From Tenrec ecaudatus (lineage: Eukaryota; Chordata; Mammalia; Afrosoricida; Tenrecidae), in the NCBI RefSeq assembly GCF_050624435.1, contig NC_134541.1:5281983-5345982 (forward strand): a stretch of 64,000 nt of DNA. The letters run 5' to 3'. This document shows, one piece after another, positions 57,496 to 64,000 of the stretch (position 1 is its first letter; each line of letters begins with the position of its first letter). Below the pieces are notes generated by a model, which was not told the origin of the DNA, did not search any database, and worked only from the letters and a program-made list of their open reading frames with translations. Made by a program: the position numbers and the translations under genes.

Positions 57496-57999
57496 ACATG
57501 CGCTCACGGACCACGGCCAGCAGCGAGTCTGGCCTGCGAGACTCACAGCTGGTGCGCCACCCGGATGCCTGTGATGTGAGCGCATATCACATGGGCCCAA
57601 ACGCACAGACAAGTGGTGACTTCATCACAGGGAGAGTCCCACCAAGATGATTGATCGCCCTATCGCCTTAATATCCACCCTCCCCCACCTCCCCTTTCTG
57701 GGTAAGGTCATACTTGGCCCATTATAATCACCAGTGTCCTAACACTCCCCTGCCTCCACCCTTCTCCGCCTGCCCACCATCTCCCCAGCCAGACTCTCTG
57801 ATGGGGCTGTGCCCACTTGGGAGCCCTGACCCTTTTCCTGAGGCAGCTCTTCAGACCTAGGGTGGGAGCTGTCTCTGTGGCCGGGTCACTGCCATACTGT
57901 TGTCAGATGCAGTCCAGGGATTTGCAGGGGCATGGGAGCGAGGGTTGAGCCAGCTGGTGTACACTTAGGTTCAAGCCCCCCCCCCCCCGCGCCTTGGTA

Positions 58000-58180
58000 A
58001 AATCAATATATTGGGTTGCACAATGCCCCCGCTGTTAATTAGTTGAAATCAAGTGTGCTGGTGCCATTTTGCCGCCTCTTGCCTCCACGGGGTAAGGAAA
58101 TACCAATATTTACACAGAAACTGTTAATGTGTGGCCACAGATATATGGCATCCCGCTTTCCACACTCCGACAGCTCCAGC
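58000..58180. promoter_or_regulatory. Candidate intronic enhancer
   Basis: AT-rich, repeat-free island between repeats, with a homeodomain-type ttaattag core near 58035 and aatcaatatattggg at 58002. The composition and freedom from repeats suggest a conserved element; no function is proven. Confidence 0.3.
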
Positions 58181-58330
58181 TTGAAGGAGCCCAGGCCAAC
58201 GTGGTGGGGAGGGGTGACGTCCACAGGGAGAGGGGCCAGCAAGGTAACACTGGTGTGAGGACTCAGGTGGGACTCTCACAGCCTCAGTACCTGAAGGTGC
58301 TAGTATCCAGACAGCGCACCGTCTTTCTAT

Positions 58331-58680
58331 TAAGCTCCCTGCTATTGAGTCAACTCTGATTCTCATGACAGAGTAGAGCTGCCCCTGTGGGTTTCTGAGA
58401 CTAACTCTTTACGGGAGTAGAGAGCCTCGTCTATCTCCCAGGGTTTCTACTACAAGCCAGAAATTTGAGAGTCACCCAATTGAAAGTAACAAATCCAAAA
58501 AACTCCCCCGCCACATAGCTGCCCTATAGCACAGGTACACCTGTCCCTGTGGGTTTGTAAGACTGTTCTCTACAGGAGTAGAAAGCCTCATCTTTCTCCC
58601 TCAGAGCAGCTGGTGGTTTTGAACTACTGACTCTAGTTGGCAGCCCAGTTCATCACCGATCATGCCCCCAGGACTCCTTG
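58331..58680 (-). repeat. Two antisense AfroSINEs
   Basis: Bases 58331-58455 are a tail half (tattgagtcaactctgattc, then tgggtttctgagactaactc). Bases 58494-58680 are a second, longer copy (ctgtgggtttgtaagactg, then gtggttttgaactactgac and caggactccttg). Confidence 0.7.
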
Positions 58681-59324
58681 AGATTCACCCAGGGCACCCA
58701 CAATCCTTTGCTCAGCGTTCTCTGAAATGAGCGTTCGACTGGGACTCGCCTTTTTGGTTGTCCGTTCTCTCAGCACTTGGGCTCCTTTGCACCGGGTGGC
58801 TGGGACACCATGGTTTATTTGCCACAGAACTCCCGGTGACAGAAAGAAGGTTGACAGAAGGAAGATGGGGTAGGGGCCTCTGCCTCCTCTTTAACGGCAG
58901 ATGATCCTGGGTCCCACCATGGCTGTTACATGAGCTGCTTGGTATTAGCTGTGTGTTCAGCTGCGATGGAATTCCAGGTTCTACGGTGAATGGCATTTGA
59001 CAAATAATATTGGACAAAAATGCACCCTGGTATTCCTTAATAGGGAACAGAGATTTCATAGTTAACCTTCCCCAGCGGAACATTGCTTGACCCCAATGCA
59101 GGTGAAGACCAGAGCTGCCTCTGCTGCTGCGCCCCCTGCCCCCTGCCCCCAAGCTCAGTGTTTATGATGGGGTGGGGGGCAGGATCTGAGAGCCAGCACC
59201 TTAAGCTTGACACCTACTAGCAGCAGCGACCCCGAGCAGCCTTCGCCATGCTGCTGCTGCGTTCACGCATCTGCAGGCATCTCGGGAGCCGCGCAAAGCC
59301 TCTGCCGATGTGCATGGGGTGGAT

Positions 59325-59600
59325 TGAATTAATGACAACTCCGAAGGCTCCAGTTTTGGGGTAATTGCTTTATTGTTTTGGAGCCAGGGTGCTTTTAATC
59401 CGGTTCCTGTACAAACATGTTGAACGTGTGTTAATGCATTACCAAACCCGAGCGGCTCAGCATAGCCCTGCCTTTCATTAATTGATGTCGGTAGCATGGT
59501 ACAGTATTTCAAAGGGCTGGCCAAGTTTAAACTGTGTTTCCAATTTCCTCCCTTTCCTGTGTTTGAAATGCCAATGTTAATTTGTTCCCATGCGGGAGCG
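59325..59600. promoter_or_regulatory. Candidate intronic enhancer
   Basis: A 275-bp AT-rich, repeat-free block within GC-rich surroundings. It holds gattgaattaatgacaac, ggtaattgctttattg, a ttaatgcatta palindrome near 59433, and tttcattaattgatg near 59475. Dense homeodomain-type cores suggest a developmental enhancer of BMP7. This is inference from composition. Confidence 0.4.
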
Positions 59601-59874
59601 GGGGCTGCCAACCGCTGCTTTATAGAAAGAACTTCTCAGTGAAACCTCCCAGCCCTCGCTGCCGGTGCTTGCGGCTGCCTGGCCAGGTTTCCTGACACTT
59701 CACAACTAATTCTGGGTGATATATGGAGTGGGGGGCTGGGGGGCGCCACTGCCGTGTAACGGAAGTTCTCGGTGACAGCGGTGGGTGTGACTTGGCGAGG
59801 TCTGATGGAGCAGCTTCCCCAGGGCGGCCCTCACCCCCAGCCTAAACCCCTGTGTCGGCTCCCTCTCTGCTTGC

Positions 59875-60010
59875 CTGTCGGCTGCGTGACCTTGGGCAGG
59901 TTACTTGACTTCTCTGCGTTTGTTTCATCTTCTGATGGTTGGTGAGCATCCCCTCCTTAGCAGGCAGGTGCGGAGGGCGACATGATTGGGTGCATAGTAA
60001 ATGGGGGTGC
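59875..60010 (+). repeat. MIR SINE
   Basis: The MIR core is intact: gctgcgtgaccttgggcagg, then ttacttgacttctctgcg. It ends gggtgcatagtaaatgggg. Confidence 0.75.
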
Positions 60011-60097
60011 TCTGTTTATTGTGGCAGCCAGATCAATAGCTACTCTGATGAATATTGGTGCAAAATTCAGGTTTTAATGACTTACGTTTAAAAAGCT

Positions 60098-60275
60098 GGT
60101 TATACATTGGGATGCTAACCCAAGGTCAGCAGTTCGAAGCCACTAATCACGCCTTGGGATAAAGAGGAGGCTTTCTACTCCTGTAAAGAGTTTACATTCA
60201 CGGAAACCCACAGGGGCAGTTTTACCCTGTTCTATAGGGTCGAGATGAGTCGGCGTGGACTCAAGGGCAGGGAGG
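60098..60275 (+). repeat. AfroSINE, 3' two-thirds
   Basis: The core (ggtcagcagttcgaagccac), middle (tttctactcctgtaaagag) and tail (gatgagtcggcgtggactca) are in order. Confidence 0.8.
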
Positions 60276-60424
60276 CTACTTTAAAGATATTGAGAAAATG
60301 GCCCCACAGGGATGCATGGGCACCTGTGTCCTGTGTCTCCAGTCCCTACCTTGGGATGAAGACACTCAACCTGAGGACCAGGAGGACCCCAGAGCATCAT
60401 GCTGGGACCTTCTCTTGCTTTCCT

Positions 60425-60595
60425 CAAAGATCCAAACTCACTGCCATGAGCCGATAACGACTCCCAGCGATCCCATAGGACTGGGTTGGGGGCACCTGTG
60501 GGTTTCCGAGGGAGCAGACAGCCTCGTCTGTCTCCCAGTGAGGGTTGGTGGTTTCAAACTGCTCACCTTGTGGTTAACAGCCTGTCACTGATGCG
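60425..60595 (-). repeat. AfroSINE, antisense
   Basis: The tail (gatccaaactcactgccatg) leads to the core (gtggtttcaaactgctcacc) and the head remnant (gtggttaacagcctgtc). Confidence 0.75.
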
Positions 60596-60604
60596 TTTTG
60601 CTTT

Positions 60605-60993
60605 TTGTTGTGTTTGTGAAGTTGATTTGGACTCATGGGGACCCCTGTGTGATGAAATAGAGCTGCCCCAGAGAGGGGCCCAGGCTGTCACGTTCATGGG
60701 GTGGAGTCTCAGCTCTTTCCTGCTCTGGGTCGCTGGATGGGTTAGAGCAGTGGTTCTCAACCTTCCTGATGCCTCTACCCTTTATTAGAGTTCCTCATGT
60801 GGCGGTGATCCCCCAATCATAAAATTGTTTTCGTGGCTACTTCACTAAATTGTGCTACTGTTATGAATTGGGTGACCTCTGTGAAAGGGTCTTTTGACCC
60901 CCAAAGGGGTCACGACTCACAGGTTGAGAACCTCTGGGTTAGACCCTTTTGGTCAGTGGCTGAGCACTTAACTGCTGCACCACCAGGGCTCCT
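60605..60993 (-). repeat. AfroSINE, antisense, split by a SPIN element
   Basis: The tail half is at 60605-60747 (gaagttgatttggactcatg, ending gggttagag). The head half resumes at 60937 (ggttagacccttttggtcag) and ends caccagggctcctgc. The SPIN element between them is younger than the SINE. Confidence 0.65.
60748..60936. mobile_element. SPIN-like hAT element (copy 6)
   Basis: A 189-bp copy with ends cagtggttctcaacc and ggttgagaacctctg, flanked by ggttagag (60740-60747) and ggttagac (60937-60944). The orientation is as in copies 2 and 5. Confidence 0.85.
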
Positions 60994-62559
60994 GCTACTT
61001 AGCCATTGCCCTTCTAGGAGAACTGAGGCAGGGGCAAGCAGTGGATGAGAATTCTCAGTGCTGGCTTTGCAGATTCCCTCTAAATTAAAATGTATCCCAA
61101 AATAACCATTTAATGCAGGAGGGGGTTGGGAAGGGGCGTGCAGGACCGGGTGAGCACCATCCAGCTTTTTCTTCCTCCTCCTTCTCTCTGAAAGACAAAG
61201 TACAAACGGCGTCTTCCTTCAAGAGAATGACAAGCCTGGAGCCTTCTGGAACGCAACAGTGCAACTTCCCACTCTTGCCTGAAGCAGGTGCAAGGCTGCT
61301 CCCCCTCTCCTGGCCTCCGTGCCACTCCACCTCCACCCCCCCCCCCACACACACACACACTCCCACCGGCTCCTGGCTGGCCGGCGTCCCCCAGCCCGGG
61401 GTCAGGCTGCACCAACAAAGCCCTGTGTGCACTCAGCGTGCTGAGAAGTCTCTGGAGACTTAAGCACGAAAGAGCACATGCCAGGGCCATGGGGGTGGGC
61501 TTTCACTCCAAGTGTCCCATAACTCCCCTGCAGCTCTTTCTATACGGTCTGAAAAATCCTACTTAGCGAGTATTAAGTTCCCCATGCTCCCCGAGGTCAC
61601 GTGGGACTCTTTCATATCTTTATCTCCCGGAGAAGCCTTCAAGTTTCAAGCTCTTGTTGCCTGGCTTAATTAAATTTGGCTGTGAATAAAAACTTGTACT
61701 GTTTCCAGACTCGACGAGGGCTTGCATGTTTTCAGCATTGGACTTGGGCCTGTATGGACTTGCATCACCAGCCGCTTGCTCTCGCTTTCATGTCATTTGG
61801 GAAGGTAAAAAAAAGAAAGAAAGAAACACATCTGAGCATTAGCAAGACAGTCTGCATAGCTGGGTCTAGGGGCTCATTGGTCCTGCCACTTCCCAGTGGG
61901 CACACTCGGTGGTTCGGCGCTGTTGTGGTTTCAGCGGAGTGTGGGTTGGCCTTTGAAGAAGGGTGCACTGCTTGCTGTCCTCCTTGGGAACCGCCGTGCC
62001 AAGTTCTGATGGCTTCGAAGGTGCTCAGAGATGGCCTGTGTGTGTGCCTGGCTTAGTCAGGCGCCCGCGGGGTGCTTTAGATCCTACATGGCCAGCAGTA
62101 ACTGCTGGGAGTGTACACCCTAAATAGAAGCAAGTGACGTGGCCCCATGCTGTGGCCTGTGCAAAGCAGAGACTCCCAGAGACACAGGACAAGGGGGCTC
62201 CCAAGAGGAAAGCGCTGCCAACTCGTCATTAACAGAAGAAATCAAGTTGGCAGCATCATTAAGATTTCCAGTGGTGTGGGGTGTCTTTTGAGCATTTTGT
62301 TTTAAATCATGGTTCAACTTTGGGGAGTCAGAGAGCAGAAGGTCTGGCTCTAAATGATCAGTTTGGGTGTGTGTGTTTTTTTCTTCAAATGTCCAATATT
62401 TTGCTCCTTTGCCTAGTCGGCATACGCTGCTAAGTAGGGATGGGGCTAGGGGGCTGGGAACAAGCAAGTTCACCATCCCAGGGATTTAAAAGCACAAGGT
62501 TTGCGATCCTGGTCCTTGGAAGGGCTGGTGGGGGAAGGGCTGATAGAATGCCACTGGAT

Positions 62560-63145
62560 ACTTTACCAGAACCCCGACTCGGTATGACTGAGTCAGGTGT
62601 GCTCATAGCAAGCCCCTAAGACCGAGGAGAATTCCCCTGTGGGTTTCTGAGACTGTGAACCGTTATGGGAACGAATAGGCTCCTCTTTCTCCCAAGGAGC
62701 GGCTGGTGGGCTAGAACCCTCTCTGACCTTGCCAGCAGCAACGACTAGTGAACCAGAGAGAAAAGCCCTACTTCTTATGCCATCTGATTGATGCCAACTC
62801 CTGGTGATGCCACAAGGCAGGGTGGATGGGGTTTCTGAGACTGTCAGGCTGCCTGCCACATCCTCCTGCTGGTGGTTGGAACTGCAGCTGGGTGCTTAAC
62901 CCACCTGGGCTCCTTACCCAAGGGAAACCCAACCAAGCCAACTCACTGCCATCGCCCCAGTCAGTTCTGATTCATGGTGAACCTCTGAGACCAGAGGGTG
63001 AACCCCTCGAGGACCCTGTGGGTTTCTGAGACTGTAAATCTTGTCTGGAGCAGAACGCCTCATCTTCCTCCCTCCCAGCCACTGGGGTGTTCTGACTGCT
63101 GAGCTGTCGGTTAGCCGCCCAGTGCGTCACCAGGGCCCCTCCCAG
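62560..63145 (-). repeat. Three antisense AfroSINEs in a row
   Basis: Copies lie at about 62570-62750 (tgtgggtttctgagactgtg), 62770-62922 (tgattgatgccaactcctgg, ending ccacctgggctcctt) and 62930-63145 (aacccaaccaagccaactca, ending cgtcaccagggcccctcc). All three have the same orientation. Confidence 0.7.
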
Positions 63146-63384
63146 GCAGACCATGTGTGTTTCATCTTGGCTTTTAAAATTGCCACCTGGGAGCAATGTG
63201 CCCCGCTACTGCCCTCCCTGCCCAGAGCCAGTCACGTGACCAGACCCACGGCGGGCTGAGGGGTCCCATCTGCCACCTACCATGCCGTCACTTAGGAAGA
63301 CCCTCTTGCTTGATACCAAGACCGCGGTGGGAGAAGCACATGATGGCTGGGTTAAGATCCTCGTCTTCCAGCCTTCGGAGGTTA

Positions 63385-63520
63385 GATGCTGAGAGTTGAT
63401 TCCGACTCACGGCAACTCCAGGGGACAGTGCAGACCACCCCATAGGGTTCTCTTGGCCATGACCCTTTAGGGGGGGCAGAGCACCAAGTCTTTTCTCCTC
63501 TGGAGCTGCTGGGGAGGGGG
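63385..63520 (-). repeat. AfroSINE fragment, antisense
   Basis: The tail (gagagttgattccgactcac, then ggcaactccaggggacagtg) and part of the middle (ttggccatgaccctttaggg) remain. Confidence 0.6.
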
Positions 63521-64000
63521 GTAGTGGGGGGAAGTCAAGCCTTCCTCCAGAGCTCCTTTCCAGCCCTGTGGGCCAATTGTTCCACACTTCTGCGGAAATC
63601 CTGTTCATGTTCATCCTTCCTGGTGTTCCCAAACCCTGAAATTCCCTCCACAAATATAATGGTAATATCCCAGGGCATCTCTGAGGCCTTTGCCATGGGC
63701 TGGCACCCTGTCAGGGAGAGCAGTGTTTCCAGAAGCTTCCACCTCCTCCCCAAAGTTCACGTGGTTCAAGAATAACCACTTCTTTCGGTTCCCACTTGTA
63801 AAATGAGTCACCTACCAGCGAAGGCAAGGGGCATTGGGAGCCCAACTGCTGGCCCTGATGAGGAGACCGCCCACTGCCAGGCAGTGCCTCCGCCAGGCTC
63901 ACCCTGAAGGAAGAGCTGCTTGCTCTTCCCGGGCCTTCGAGGGGCACACCCGTCCTGTGCTCCTGCTGGGGGGAACTGGGCGAAGGCTCTCAGGAAACCT

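Larger units (their letters stand above)
53378..64000 (+). other. BMP7: BMP7 intron 1, 5' part
   Basis: The intron starts at the gtgagt donor and runs past the window. The first 1.2 kb belongs to the CpG island. An E-box-like tcacgtgtgg lies at about 54055. Repeats inside are listed separately. The stretches 55160-55770, 55920-57460, 57670-58000, 61000-62560 and 63520-64000 are unique or unassigned; no second exon or other gene was found. Confidence 0.8.

Overview
The window is mammalian genomic DNA with one confidently identified protein-coding gene segment: exon 1 of BMP7 (bone morphogenetic protein 7) on the + strand at 52960-53377. It lies in a CpG-rich promoter/5' UTR block (about 51.8-54.6 kb). 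Everything to the right (53378-64000) is the start of BMP7 intron 1. Everything to the left is about 52 kb of gene-poor upstream DNA. That fits the known locus, where the flank of BMP7 facing TFAP2C is a large intergenic regulatory domain; no other functional exon is evident.

The repeats indicate the host. Dozens of tRNA-type SINEs of the AfroSINE kind, with an RTE-derived tail, and matching RTE (BovB-like) LINE copies point to Afrotheria. At least six short hAT transposons with SPIN-like ends and 8-bp CTAGAG-type target duplications narrow this to a tenrec such as Echinops, the afrotherian in which horizontally acquired SPIN elements are known to have expanded. The afrotherian call is strong; the tenrec call is an inference. 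Family names come from memory of consensus features, not from a database search.

Layout. 0.8-16.6 kb: RTE LINE pieces (the best at 6805-8177 with an endonuclease reading frame), ERV-L-like solo LTRs with 5-bp duplications, SINEs and L1 3' ends. 17.4 kb: a near-perfect 38-bp inverted repeat with a 29-nt loop. 18-34 kb: more SINEs, nested elements, SPIN copies, a second hAT family, and solo LTRs in antisense. 35.7-37.4 kb: a processed pseudogene of NANOG with UTRs, poly(A) and target-site duplications. 38.6-40.3 kb: 1.6 kb of alternating purine/pyrimidine satellite. 40.5-50.2 kb: L1 3' ends, SINEs and a three-layer nested insertion that includes a tandemly repeated 247-bp unit. 50.2-52 kb: unique DNA leading into the BMP7 CpG island. 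53.4-64 kb: intron 1, with stretches of AT-rich unique sequence that may be enhancers.

No prokaryotic features, CRISPR arrays, rRNA genes or functional tRNA genes were seen. Most open frames in the window are incidental to repeats, the satellite or the CpG island. The best candidates for something undescribed are the hairpin at 17.4 kb, the NANOG retrocopy, the in-frame upstream ORF of BMP7 and a small exon-like segment at 41.9 kb.
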